This document shows positions 52,201 to 61,202 of a stretch of 64,000 bases of DNA, in pieces (the stretch's first letter is position 1; each line of letters begins with the position of its first letter). This stretch comes from Prevotella sp. AGR2160 (GTDB taxonomy: Bacteria; Bacteroidota; Bacteroidia; Bacteroidales; Bacteroidaceae). A program made the translations under genes and the position numbers. The notes below the pieces were generated by a model. That model saw nothing but the letters and a program-made list of their open reading frames with translations, made no database searches and was not told where the DNA came from. The stretch lies in contig NZ_AUJK01000003.1 in the NCBI RefSeq assembly GCF_000424185.1, forward strand, positions 62,001 to 126,000, written 5' to 3'.

Positions 52201-52537
52201 TCATCGTTACGTTGATCTCATTCTGATTACCTACAGGAATCTCCTGCGTCTTGTAACCAATGTAAGAGACGACAACGGTGGCTCCTTGCGGAACATTCAA
52301 CGTAAAGTTACCATCCAGATCCGTGACGGTACCGTTCTTCGGATTACCCTTCTCAACGATACTGGCACCGATGACAGGACCATCAGCATCAACGATGTGA
52401 CCCTTGATTTGCTTGGACTGCTGAACAGTCTGAACAGCCTGAAGGGGAGAGGCAGCGAAGACATAGGGTGAGTAACCTAGTCCCAATGCAGTGCATGCAC
52501 CCATCATCAAAGCTGTTTTTCTGATTTTTAGATCCAT
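49274..52537 (-). CDS. SusC/RagA family TonB-dependent transporter
   Basis: A 1087-residue outer-membrane barrel that imports glycans or peptides with energy from TonB. A signal peptide (1-29) is followed by the carboxypeptidase-like domain (about 44-118, [21 protein letters not shown]), the TonB-box region, the plug ([55 protein letters not shown] split by short gaps), and a 22-stranded barrel ending YLIGVNVKF. It is first of a three-gene operon with a leader of about 125 bases. No glycoside hydrolase, sigma or anti-sigma gene is adjacent. Confidence 0.96.
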   Translation of the reverse strand: [1087 protein letters not shown]

Positions 52538-52670
52538 ACTAGTTCTGTTTAAGTTATTAGATGTTGAATATCTTCTCGATTGTTACATCTGTTATATATA
52601 TTGTTGATTTTAGTTCTGATCGTATTGTTGTAGCGTAAGGTCGGTTAAGACTTTATGGTTTTGTCGACTG

Positions 52671-52678
52671 CAAAGATA
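52671..52678 (-). promoter_or_regulatory. susC promoter -7 box
   Basis: TATCTTTG read leftward is a perfect -7 box; no good TTTG lies about 20 bases upstream, which suits activator control. The transcript would have a 5' leader of about 125 bases (52538-52665) in which no strong fold was noticed. Confidence 0.6.
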
Positions 52679-52813
52679 TGGCATTAAATCAAGAATCTTT
52701 AATCTTTTCTTAACAAAAACTGACTCTTTCTTGCCAATTTTACAAAAATGCCCCCTTTTAGAAACATTTCAAACCCACACAAATCGGCATTTGTAAAGTC
52801 AAGAGAACAAAAA

Positions 52814-52905
52814 GTAGGGACATGATTCATCATGGCCCGCCAGAATTGCGGATCGTGATGAATCATGCCCCTACGATTGTGGAACATGATGAATCATGCC
52901 CCTAC
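52814..52905. repeat. Cluster of three family A palindromes (copies 8a-8c)
   Basis: 8a (52814-52840) reads rightward; 8b (52848-52874) and 8c (52879-52905) read leftward. The TAG stop of the leftward acyltransferase (52902-52904) lies in the GTAGGG end of 8c. Confidence 0.85.
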
Positions 52906-54104
52906 TTTCCAAAGGAGAACTTGCTCAGCAAATTGCGCAGCCGACTGTTCTCTTCCTCACGGGCCGTGAAGAAATTCTTGGCCGGATAGGCGTACATCGT
53001 CAACAGACAGTTCTGCAGGAACGGCACATCCTTATTCTCCATATTGATCTTCGCCAACTGACCGGCGATATACTGTTCGAAGCGCATCTTATCCTTCTTC
53101 GTGTACATATCGTCATGGTCTTTGTTGCCTTCCAGTAGATCTAAAGCAACATAGTTGTTCGGATACAGACGGTAATTACGATGGATCTCATGATCAATGT
53201 GCTTAGCGATGGCATCGAAGAGCTTATTCTTCGGTTGGGTAAGGTCGAGCTTCTTCAACCAGTCATCGATACACGGCGCGCACTTGTAGTGGACATGGCC
53301 CTTATAGCCCTTGATACCCGTCATCATGCTCTCGATATCATCCTCTGCCGTCTTCTTCCAGAACGGCACGTCACGCTTGAGCTGGAACTCACGGGCCTTC
53401 AGATAGTCACAGGGATCAAACTCATAGGAGATAGCCAACGGGACAATATGCAGATCGACGAGACGGTCAATGATCGTGCCTTCACCTCCCATGACCATCA
53501 TCTTCAGAATGGCCGGCTGTGTGAGGTCATTGCTGTCCTTAGCACGGCCCTGACGCTGGGCAATCCAAATATTCTCCTTCTTCTGCTTGACGGCGAAGTG
53601 CATATACTCCGACATACGCTTGCTCGCCCGCAGCATCTCACTGCTGTGGAGGGCACGCTCAACGGTGAAACTCTTGTTGATGCGCACGAGGTCTTTCACC
53701 CATGGAATCGTGAGCAGATTATCACCGATGGCAATCTCACACGTCGTGGAGAAGCCGACATCGAGCAACAGCTTGTCGAGGAAAGCTGAGTCGAGAACGA
53801 TGTCACGGTGGTTGCTGACAAAGGTATAACGATGGGTGATGCTGATGGCAGAGGCATCCATGTCACACCCCAGTGTAGCACGCTGGACAAGGCGCTGCAG
53901 GAAAGGATAACAGAATGCCTTCTGGAACTCCAGATTCGTCTTGCAAGCCTTCATCTTGGTGGCAATATCTTCCAACTTCTCTCCGGGATAGAGGTAAGCA
54001 AGGGCTTTCTGAAACTGTGGATCAGCAAGCAGCCGGTCATAGACTGTTGCCAACTCCTCCGGCTCGAAAGGCCGGATAGGATCAAACTCTGAGGGAATAT
54101 TCAT
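52902..54104 (-). CDS. Glycerol-phosphate-type acyltransferase family protein
   Basis: A 400-residue protein with the acyltransferase motif HxxxxD in FVSNHRDIVLDSAFLDKLL (about residues 94-112) and a later block WIAQRQGRAKDSND resembling motif III. PLAISYEFDPCDY follows. Relatives acylate glycerol phosphate lipids or related acceptors at the inner membrane. No strong transmembrane helix is visible. It lies alone between the sus operon and glpR. Its stop codon is part of a palindromic repeat. The acceptor is unknown. Confidence 0.82.
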   Translation of the reverse strand: MNIPSEFDPIRPFEPEELATVYDRLLADPQFQKALAYLYPGEKLEDIATKMKACKTNLEFQKAFCYPFLQRLVQRATLGCDMDASAISITHRYTFVSNHRDIVLDSAFLDKLLLDVGFSTTCEIAIGDNLLTIPWVKDLVRINKSFTVERALHSSEMLRASKRMSEYMHFAVKQKKENIWIAQRQGRAKDSNDLTQPAILKMMVMGGEGTIIDRLVDLHIVPLAISYEFDPCDYLKAREFQLKRDVPFWKKTAEDDIESMMTGIKGYKGHVHYKCAPCIDDWLKKLDLTQPKNKLFDAIAKHIDHEIHRNYRLYPNNYVALDLLEGNKDHDDMYTKKDKMRFEQYIAGQLAKINMENKDVPFLQNCLLTMYAYPAKNFFTAREEENSRLRNLLSKFSFGK

Positions 54105-54204
54105 TGTCGTTAAGAATTTTAGTCGCTATTTCTTTTTTTATTAATGATCGCTATAGACTTCTATAAGGAGCAATAGATCTCTTATATATAAATAGGTGTA
54201 AGCT

Positions 54205-54996
54205 TTAAATAACCCCCGTCGGCAGGCCTTGATTTTGGGCAATGATCAGTTCAATGCCCATCTCTTCAATACGGGTATGGTCATTATCCTTGATATGGCT
54301 GTCGGTGATGATCATGTCTACATCCTCCATATTGCAGATCTTCGCGAACCCTCTGCGATGGAATTTAGAACTGTCGGCAAGAACAATGATCTTCTGCGAC
54401 ACCGACATCATCTTTTGATTCAGATGAGCCTCACGGAGATCCGTCGTTGTCAGACCGAAATCAAGATCTATACCGTCAACACCCATGAAACATTTCGTGA
54501 AGGCACAATGGTCAAGGAAGGCTTCGGCGGAAGGACCGACGACACTATGACTGCTGTGGCGGAGCGTACCGCCGAGCTGGACAATATCGATATTCTCCTG
54601 ATTGGCAAGTACCATACTGGCTTGCAGAGAGGCCGTGATCACCGTAAGGTGATGATCCGTACGGATACAGTGGGCAAAAGCATGGATTGTCGTACCCGAT
54701 GCCAGACAGATGGAGTCATCGGGGCCTATAAACTTTGCTGCCTCCATGCCGATGGCATATTTCTCCTCGGGATTTAATTTTTCCTTCACATTCACCGAAC
54801 GGTTGGCTGCAAAAGGATTGATGGCAATGGCCTTGCCATGGCTGCGGTAGAGCAACCCCGCACGCTCCATCTCTGTGAGATCCTTGCGGATCGTCACGAG
54901 GGACACGTCGAGTTGTTCAGCCAGTTCCGTCACAGAGACGGACTCCGCCTTCAGCAACTGCTCCTGTATGGCCTGATGTCTTTCTTCTTTCGTCAT
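54205..54996 (-). CDS. glpR: DeoR-family transcriptional repressor (GlpR-like)
   Basis: A 263-residue regulator. The winged helix-turn-helix (about 3-57) carries the DeoR signature VTELAEQLDVSLVTIRKDL. The C-terminal sugar-phosphate sensor domain includes SICLASGTTIHAF, MGVDGIDLDFGLTT and ADSSKFHRRGF. It is divergent from the glp operon, and TTTCG-type palindromes occur near its own promoter and inside the glpA promoter, so control of glycerol genes with glycerol-3-phosphate as inducer is the natural reading. The ligand is inference. Confidence 0.88.
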   Translation of the reverse strand: MTKEERHQAIQEQLLKAESVSVTELAEQLDVSLVTIRKDLTEMERAGLLYRSHGKAIAINPFAANRSVNVKEKLNPEEKYAIGMEAAKFIGPDDSICLASGTTIHAFAHCIRTDHHLTVITASLQASMVLANQENIDIVQLGGTLRHSSHSVVGPSAEAFLDHCAFTKCFMGVDGIDLDFGLTTTDLREAHLNQKMMSVSQKIIVLADSSKFHRRGFAKICNMEDVDMIITDSHIKDNDHTRIEEMGIELIIAQNQGLPTGVI

Positions 54997-55014
54997 AGTC
55001 CTCTTTATCTAAGG

Positions 55015-55022
55015 CAAATATA
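55015..55022 (-). promoter_or_regulatory. glpR promoter -7 box
   Basis: TATATTTG read leftward matches TAnnTTTG, 18 bases before the glpR start. Confidence 0.55.
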
Positions 55023-55074
55023 CGCTTTTTTCTTCAAACGAGGAGCGCCTATAAGAATATTTTACTTAAAATTA

Positions 55075-55097
55075 ACGAAACATATTTCGTTTCGAAA
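55075..55097. promoter_or_regulatory. Candidate GlpR operator, upstream site
   Basis: ACGAAA (55075-55080), CATA, TTTCGT (55085-55090) is an inverted repeat, overlapped by TTTCGAAA (55090-55097). Repeated TTTCG words are typical of operators for DeoR-family repressors. It lies between glpR and glpA. Confidence 0.55.
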
Positions 55098-55261
55098 CTG
55101 CCATCATTATTATTAGCAAGGAATATCTTTACAAAATCAAAAATACAAGTAGACGAACTTGGTAAACACACGGAAATAGGGGGATTTTTAGTTAACAGAA
55201 CTTTCAAACGCCAGATATTTATATAATTTACGTTAACAAACAAATAAATACGGCTCATAAT

Positions 55262-55292
55262 TTTGTTTCGAAAGAGATTTTGCCTATCTTTG
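55262..55292 (+). promoter_or_regulatory. glpA operon promoter with embedded operator
   Basis: TTTG (55262-55265), 19 bases, TATCTTTG (55285-55292). The palindrome TTTCGAAA occupies 55266-55273 in the spacer, directly beside the -33 element, so bound repressor would block the polymerase. The stretch 55098-55261 is AT-rich and otherwise empty. Confidence 0.72.
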
Positions 55293-55333
55293 TTGCGAAA
55301 AGAAAATTACTACAATTCAAAACTTCAAACAAT

Positions 55334-56962
55334 ATGGACCAGATATTTCAACAGGAATACGATGTGATCATCATCGGCGGCGGTATCACAGGAGCCGGCA
55401 CAGCCCGCGACTGCGCCCTGAGAGGATTAAAAGTGTTGCTCGTAGAGAAACGGGACTTCACCAATGGAGCTACCGGCCGTAACCACGGTCTTCTCCATAG
55501 TGGTGCGCGCTATGCTGTCACCGATCAGGAAAGCGCACGCGAGTGTATCCGTGAGAATCAGATCCTGCGCCATATCGCCAGCCATTGCGTAGACCCCACC
55601 GACGGCCTCTTCATCACACTCCCCGAAGACAGTCTCGACTATCAGAAGACCTTCGTAGAGGCTTGTGGCAACGCCGGTATCCGTGCGCAGGTGCTCTCTC
55701 CCGAGGAAGCGCGCCATATTGAGCCGGCTGTCAACCCCGATCTCATTGGTGCCGTCCGTGTCCCCGACGCCTCCATTGATCCTTTCCGGCTCACGACAGC
55801 CAACATCATCGATGCCAAGCGGCACGGCGCAAAGGTCCTCACCTATGAGGAAGTGATAGGTTTCATCACGGAGAATGGCACCGTCAAGGGTGTCCGTCTG
55901 CGCAACAACCACAATGGTGAGGAGCACGAGGTTCACAGCCGTCTCGTCATCAATGCCGCCGGTATCTGGGGACATCTTGTAGCCCAGCTCGCCGGTGTAC
56001 AGATAAATATGTTCCCGGCCAAAGGCACATTGCTTATCTTCGGTCACCGTGTGAACCACATGGTCATCAACCGTTGCCGTAAACCAGCTAATGGCGATAT
56101 CCTCGTTCCCGACGATGCCGTCTGTGTCATCGGTACAACAAGTGACCGCGTTCCCTTCGACCAGATTGACAACATGTACGCCACGCCTGAGGAAGTAGAT
56201 CTGCTCATCCGTGAGGGCATGCACCTCGCGCCTAGCCTCGCTACGACACGTATCATCCGTGCTTACGCAGGTGTCCGTCCCCTCGTTGCCTCCGATAATG
56301 ACCCGTCGGGCCGCAGCATCAGCCGTGGCATCGTTGTCCTCGACCACGAGAAACGAGATGGTCTGAAAGGTTTCATCACCATTACAGGTGGAAAGATGAT
56401 GACTTACCGACTGATGGCAGAAAAAGTGACCGACCTCGCTTGTGAGAAACTCGGCGTGAAGAAAGCCTGCACAACTGCCGTCACGCCACTGCCGGGCTCT
56501 GAGGAGAGTCAGGATGTCGTGAAACGACAGGTAGAGAGTGAGCATGATCCACTGACAACACTCACGAGCCGCCTCGCCGAGACCGGCCGTCACGGTACCT
56601 TCGTCAAGGATATTCCTCATGACAGCATTGAAGACCGCGCCCTCGTCTGCGAATGTGAGGAGGTGAGTGTCGGTGAGGTGAAGTTTGCCATTGACAAACT
56701 ACACGTACATACCATTAATAATCTCCGGCGCCGCACGCGCATCGGAATGGGTACGTGCCAAGGTGAGCTCTGTGCCTGTCGTGCTGCCGGTGTCCTCTGT
56801 CAGCTTGGACATACGAAGCCGCAGGCCGGTCTTGCTGATCTCCGCAGTTTCATGCAGGAGCGCTGGAAAGGCATGCAGCCTGTCGCCTGGGGTGACACGC
56901 TGAAAGAGAACCAGCTGACGCAGAAGATCTATCAGGAACTCTGTGGACTGAATGAACAATAA
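55334..56962 (+). CDS. glpA: Anaerobic glycerol-3-phosphate dehydrogenase subunit A
   Basis: Oxidises glycerol-3-phosphate to dihydroxyacetone phosphate with FAD. From the start MDQIFQQEYDVIIIGGGITG it has 542 residues. The FAD fold is at about 8-30, GRNHGLLHSGARY binds flavin, and the C-terminal BFD-like [2Fe-2S] domain has CECEEVSVGE and GTCQGELCACRAAGV. An 18-residue upstream extension is open but would begin inside the promoter. glpB follows by 22 bases, then glpC, so this is the three-subunit membrane enzyme. Confidence 0.95.
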   Translation: MDQIFQQEYDVIIIGGGITGAGTARDCALRGLKVLLVEKRDFTNGATGRNHGLLHSGARYAVTDQESARECIRENQILRHIASHCVDPTDGLFITLPEDSLDYQKTFVEACGNAGIRAQVLSPEEARHIEPAVNPDLIGAVRVPDASIDPFRLTTANIIDAKRHGAKVLTYEEVIGFITENGTVKGVRLRNNHNGEEHEVHSRLVINAAGIWGHLVAQLAGVQINMFPAKGTLLIFGHRVNHMVINRCRKPANGDILVPDDAVCVIGTTSDRVPFDQIDNMYATPEEVDLLIREGMHLAPSLATTRIIRAYAGVRPLVASDNDPSGRSISRGIVVLDHEKRDGLKGFITITGGKMMTYRLMAEKVTDLACEKLGVKKACTTAVTPLPGSEESQDVVKRQVESEHDPLTTLTSRLAETGRHGTFVKDIPHDSIEDRALVCECEEVSVGEVKFAIDKLHVHTINNLRRRTRIGMGTCQGELCACRAAGVLCQLGHTKPQAGLADLRSFMQERWKGMQPVAWGDTLKENQLTQKIYQELCGLNEQ

Positions 56963-56984
56963 CCTTTGACAAAACGCAACTCTT

Positions 56985-58223
56985 ATGAAATACGATACTA
57001 TTATAATAGGTGGCGGCCTCAGTGGTCTGACCTGTGGCATCAACCTTCAGCAGAAAGGCAAGAAGGTGATGGTCATCAGTGGTGGACAGAGCAGTCTGCA
57101 TTTCAACAGCGGTTCCTTCGACCTCCTGGGCTATCAGGATGGTGCTGTAGTTGCCAATCCTTTCGATGCCATCAAACGGTTGCCAGAGACGCATCCTTAC
57201 CACCACGTGAAAGATATGGAGGCTGCCGCAGAAGCAGCAAGGAAACTGCTGACAGAGGCGGGCATCGAGACCGTCGATGCCGACGGCAAGACCTCCGGTG
57301 TCTGCACGCGCAACCACTTCCGTCTCTCCCCCATCGGCAAGCTCATTCCCGCCTGGCTGACCCAGAAAGGAATGTTCACCGTCAACGACCCCAAGGAACT
57401 CGAAGGCAAGAAGATCTGCGTGATGAATATCACGGGATTCCTTGACCTTCCCGTTGCTTTCGTCGCCGAGAACCTGAAGAGCTATGGTGCTGACATCACC
57501 GTCAAGACGTTCACCACGCCGCTCCTCGAGAAAGCACGCCGCAGTCCCTCGGAGATGCGTGCCACGAATATCGCGAAATATCTCTCTGATGATCATCATA
57601 TTGAGGAAGTAGGGGCAGCGATCAAGGAAGCAGTGCCACAGGCGTGTGACCTGATGCTGCTCCCTGCTGTCCTCGGCATGGGAAATGATCATACGAGCAA
57701 CCAACTCATACAACAATTGTCTGTACCCACATCCTTTATCGCTACCCTGCCGCCCTCTGTGCCCGGCACGAGGGTACAGACGCTGTTGAGACAGAGGTTC
57801 CAGCACCTCGGCGGTGTCCTTCTGCCCAATAACACCGTCAACGAGGCCTCCTGGAATCAGAACCATCTGGAAAGTGTTCGTACGGAAGAGTTGGAAGAGA
57901 CAACACTGGCAGCTGACGAGTTTATCCTCGCTACAGGTTCCTTCCTCGGCGGTGGACTTCACTCTGACTACGAAGGCGTGTCAGAATCTATTTTCCATCT
58001 CGACGTCGATGCTTCCCAGGAGCGCAAGGACTGGACTGCCGGCCAGCTCTTTGACCGGCAGCCCTATCAGTCCTTCGGTGTCCGCACAACGCCGGACCTG
58101 AAGGTGCTGAAAGAGAGCAAGCCTATCGACAATGTCCGTGCCATCGGATCCATCCTCAGCGGCAACGACCCACGCCAGCAAGACGCCACGGGTATCGACC
58201 TGCTCACGGCCCTGACCCTATAA
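56985..58223 (+). CDS. glpB: Anaerobic glycerol-3-phosphate dehydrogenase subunit B
   Basis: A 412-residue flavoprotein beginning MKYDTIIIGGGLSGLTCGI with a Rossmann FAD site. VMVISGGQSSLHFNSGSFDLLG is characteristic of GlpB, as is the C-terminal IGSILSGNDPRQQDATGIDLLTALTL split by short spacing. It lies between glpA and glpC and is followed by a family B repeat 10 bases after its stop. Confidence 0.95.
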   Translation: MKYDTIIIGGGLSGLTCGINLQQKGKKVMVISGGQSSLHFNSGSFDLLGYQDGAVVANPFDAIKRLPETHPYHHVKDMEAAAEAARKLLTEAGIETVDADGKTSGVCTRNHFRLSPIGKLIPAWLTQKGMFTVNDPKELEGKKICVMNITGFLDLPVAFVAENLKSYGADITVKTFTTPLLEKARRSPSEMRATNIAKYLSDDHHIEEVGAAIKEAVPQACDLMLLPAVLGMGNDHTSNQLIQQLSVPTSFIATLPPSVPGTRVQTLLRQRFQHLGGVLLPNNTVNEASWNQNHLESVRTEELEETTLAADEFILATGSFLGGGLHSDYEGVSESIFHLDVDASQERKDWTAGQLFDRQPYQSFGVRTTPDLKVLKESKPIDNVRAIGSILSGNDPRQQDATGIDLLTALTL

Positions 58224-58233
58224 ATCCGCTGTT

Positions 58234-58259
58234 AGGACGGCCACAAGGGCCGCCCCTAC
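58234..58259 (-). repeat. Family B element, copy 4
   Basis: Read leftward: GTAGGGGCGGCCCTTGTGGC, then CGTCCT. It lies in the 104-base gap between glpB and glpC. Confidence 0.7.
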
Positions 58260-58327
58260 CCATAAAGAAAGTCTATCGCGAGTTATAGAAATCTATTGCG
58301 AGCTATCAAAATAAAAAGAAGAAAACT

Positions 58328-59581
58328 ATGCTTGACCATATCCAACTCAAAAATATCAGTGCCCACGCCTACGAGCAGTGCTTGAAGTGCAGCATCTGCA
58401 CCGTCTACTGCCCCGTGTCGGCTGTAGAGCCCAACTACCCCGGTCCGAAACATGCCGGTCCGGATCTGCTGCGCTATCGTCTGAAGGATCCCGACTATTT
58501 CAATGAGACCCTGAAACTCTGTCTGAACTGTAAGCGTTGCGAAGTCGCTTGTCCCCACGGCGTAAAGGTCGGCGATATCATTCAGGAGGCACGCATCCAG
58601 TACAGCCACCACAGTCCCAGTCTGCGTGACCGCATGCTCGCCAACACTGATTTCGTCGGTTCCATGGCGACGATGGTAGCCCCACTGACAAACTTCTTCC
58701 TCGGTCTGAAGCCTGCGAAATATGTTCTCGACCGTATCATGAAGATCGATGAGCACCGCCAGTTCCCTGCCTACAGCGGACAGAAATTTGAGACCTGGTT
58801 CCACCGTCATGCCGAGAATGACCAGCGCAACTTCCATCGCTTCGTCGGTTATTTCCATGGCTGCTATGTCAACTACAACTTCCCGAAACTCGGTCAGGAC
58901 TTTGTGAAGATCATGAACGCCTGTGGCTATGGTGTTCATCTCCTGGAGAAAGAGAAATGCTGTGGCGTGGCACTCATCGCCAATGGTCTCTCTTCCCAGG
59001 CAAAGCGACAAGGAGAGGTCAACATGGCATCCATGCGCAAGTCCATTGATGAAGGCAACGAGGCCGTCCTCACCACGAGTTCCACTTGTACCTTTACGAT
59101 GCGTGATGAATATAAGGACCTGCTGAAGATCAATAATGACGGTGTGCGCAGCCATCTCATGCTCGCCACGCGTTTCCTCTGTCAGCTCATCGACGAAGGA
59201 AAGATCAAACTCGCTTTCCGAAAGGACTTCCATAAGAAAGTGGCCTATCATACCGCCTGCCACATGGAGCGCATGGGCTGGGCCGTCTATTCTATCCGCT
59301 TGCTGCAGATGATTCCGGGTCTAGACCTCACTGTCTTAGAGAGTCAGTGCTGCGGCATCGCCGGCACCTATGGATTCAAGAAAGAGAACTACGAGCGGTC
59401 ACAGAAGATCGGTGCTCCCCTCTTCAAGCAGATCAAGGACGTTAACCCACAGTGTGTCGCCACTGACTGCGAGACCTGTAAATGGCAGATTGAGATGTCC
59501 ACGGGCTATCCAGTTGAGAACCCTATCTCTCTCATCGCCGATGCCCTTGATGTCGAAAAGACCAAAGAACTCAATAAATAG
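58328..59581 (+). CDS. glpC: Anaerobic glycerol-3-phosphate dehydrogenase subunit C
   Basis: A 417-residue iron-sulfur subunit that passes electrons to quinone at the membrane. Two ferredoxin-type sets, CLKCSICTVYCPV (about residues 18-30) and CLNCKRCEVACPHG (about 61-74), are followed by two CCG domains (HGCYVNYNFPKLGQDF, CCGVALIANGL; CHMERMG, CCGIAGTYGFKKENY). This is the standard GlpC layout. It is followed by a short GC-rich hairpin and glpK. Confidence 0.95.
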   Translation: MLDHIQLKNISAHAYEQCLKCSICTVYCPVSAVEPNYPGPKHAGPDLLRYRLKDPDYFNETLKLCLNCKRCEVACPHGVKVGDIIQEARIQYSHHSPSLRDRMLANTDFVGSMATMVAPLTNFFLGLKPAKYVLDRIMKIDEHRQFPAYSGQKFETWFHRHAENDQRNFHRFVGYFHGCYVNYNFPKLGQDFVKIMNACGYGVHLLEKEKCCGVALIANGLSSQAKRQGEVNMASMRKSIDEGNEAVLTTSSTCTFTMRDEYKDLLKINNDGVRSHLMLATRFLCQLIDEGKIKLAFRKDFHKKVAYHTACHMERMGWAVYSIRLLQMIPGLDLTVLESQCCGIAGTYGFKKENYERSQKIGAPLFKQIKDVNPQCVATDCETCKWQIEMSTGYPVENPISLIADALDVEKTKELNK

Positions 59582-59595
59582 GGAATCTCTCCCAC

Positions 59596-59615
59596 CCCTC
59601 CCCAACAGGGGAGGG
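59596..59615 (+). repeat. GC-rich hairpin after glpC
   Basis: CCCTCCCC, AACA, GGGGAGGG: a perfect 8-bp stem. No T-tract, so readthrough into glpK is expected. Confidence 0.6.
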
Positions 59616-59696
59616 CTAACAAAGGGAAATGATCTATCATAAATCGATATACGATCAAAATAAATTAAACAACCAACAACTAAACAAACTTAAACA

Positions 59697-61184
59697 ATGA
59701 AAAAGTACATCCTTGCACTCGACCAGGGAACAACGAGTTCCCGCGCCATCGTCTTTGACCACAATGGTCAGATCTGTAGCGTCGCACAGAAAGAGTTCAC
59801 CCAGTATTTCCCGAAGCCGGGATGGGTAGAGCATAACCCCAATGAGATCTGGTCCTCCGAGGCTTCCGTCATCGCCGAGGCCATCTCCGCCATCGATATC
59901 AACGGTCTCGACATCGCTGCCATCGGTATTACCAACCAGCGTGAGACCACTATCGTATGGGATGTTGATACCGAAGAGCCGATCTATAACGCCATCGTCT
60001 GGCAGGACCGCCGTACAGCAGAGTTCTGTGACAAGCTGAAAGCTCAGGGCCTCGTCGATAAGATCCGCGAGAAAACGGGTCTAATCATCGATGCCTACTT
60101 CAGTGGTACGAAGATCAAATGGATCCTCGACAATGTTCCCGGTGCCCGTGAGCGTGCTGAGAAAGGCAAGCTGCGCTTCGGTAATGTCGACTCCTGGCTC
60201 GTCTGGCGTCTGACCCGTGGTGAGGTTCACTGCACCGATGTCACCAATGCCAGCCGTACGATGCTCTTCAACATCCATACCCTGCAGTGGGATGATGATC
60301 TGTTGAATCTCCTCGGCATCCCCCGCAGCATGATGCCGGAAGTCAAGTCTTGCTCTGAGGTATACGGTCACACGAAGACCACGATCTTCGCTCACGAAGT
60401 ACCTATCGCCGGTATTGCCGGTGACCAGCAGAGTGCCCTCTTCGGACAGATGTGCCTCACGCCGGGATCCATCAAGAATACTTACGGCACCGGTTGCTTC
60501 GTCATGCTGAATATCGGTGACAAGCCGATTCTCTCCAAGAACAACCTGCTCACCACCGTCGCGTGGAAGATTGGCGATAAGGTGAAATACGCCCTCGAAG
60601 GTTCCATCTATGTCGGCGGTAGTGTCGTACAGTGGCTCCGTGACGGCCTCGGCTTCATCAAGAGCAGCAGTGAGGTGGAAGAACTCGCTTCCTCCGTTCC
60701 CGACAGTGGCGGTGTATACTTCGTTCCTGCCCTCACCGGTCTTGCCGCTCCTTACTGGGATCAGTATGCCCGCGGCACCATCGTAGGTATCACCCGTGGT
60801 ACGACACGTGCACATATCGCCCGTGCAGCCCTCGACGGTATTGCTTTCCAGACCTATGATATCGCTCAAGCCATGTCAAAGGATATGGGTGCTCCGCTGA
60901 CAGAGCTGAAGGTTGACGGCGGTGCTTCCCGCAACAACCTCCTCATGCAGTTCCAGGCTAACATCCTCGGCATCCCCGTTGTCCGTCCGAAGATCACAGA
61001 GACGACAGCCCTCGGTGCTGCTTACCTCGCTGGTCTCGCCGTCGGTTTCTGGAAGGATATCGATGAGATCAAGAGTCAGTGGCAGGTAGAGCGTACCTTC
61101 GAGCCAGTTCCCGAGAATGAGGAGATCAAGCAGGCCAAGGCCGGCTGGGCTGATGCTATCCAGAGAACGCTGACGCATAAATAA
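59697..61184 (+). CDS. glpK: Glycerol kinase
   Basis: Phosphorylates glycerol to glycerol-3-phosphate. The 495-residue FGGY kinase has the ATP-binding start [33 protein letters not shown], the substrate segment [13 protein letters not shown], and the C-terminal [18 protein letters not shown]. It lies 115 bases after glpC and 115 before glpF within the glycerol operon. Confidence 0.98.
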   Translation: MKKYILALDQGTTSSRAIVFDHNGQICSVAQKEFTQYFPKPGWVEHNPNEIWSSEASVIAEAISAIDINGLDIAAIGITNQRETTIVWDVDTEEPIYNAIVWQDRRTAEFCDKLKAQGLVDKIREKTGLIIDAYFSGTKIKWILDNVPGARERAEKGKLRFGNVDSWLVWRLTRGEVHCTDVTNASRTMLFNIHTLQWDDDLLNLLGIPRSMMPEVKSCSEVYGHTKTTIFAHEVPIAGIAGDQQSALFGQMCLTPGSIKNTYGTGCFVMLNIGDKPILSKNNLLTTVAWKIGDKVKYALEGSIYVGGSVVQWLRDGLGFIKSSSEVEELASSVPDSGGVYFVPALTGLAAPYWDQYARGTIVGITRGTTRAHIARAALDGIAFQTYDIAQAMSKDMGAPLTELKVDGGASRNNLLMQFQANILGIPVVRPKITETTALGAAYLAGLAVGFWKDIDEIKSQWQVERTFEPVPENEEIKQAKAGWADAIQRTLTHK

Positions 61185-61202
61185 AAAGCCTCACCCCCAA
61201 CT

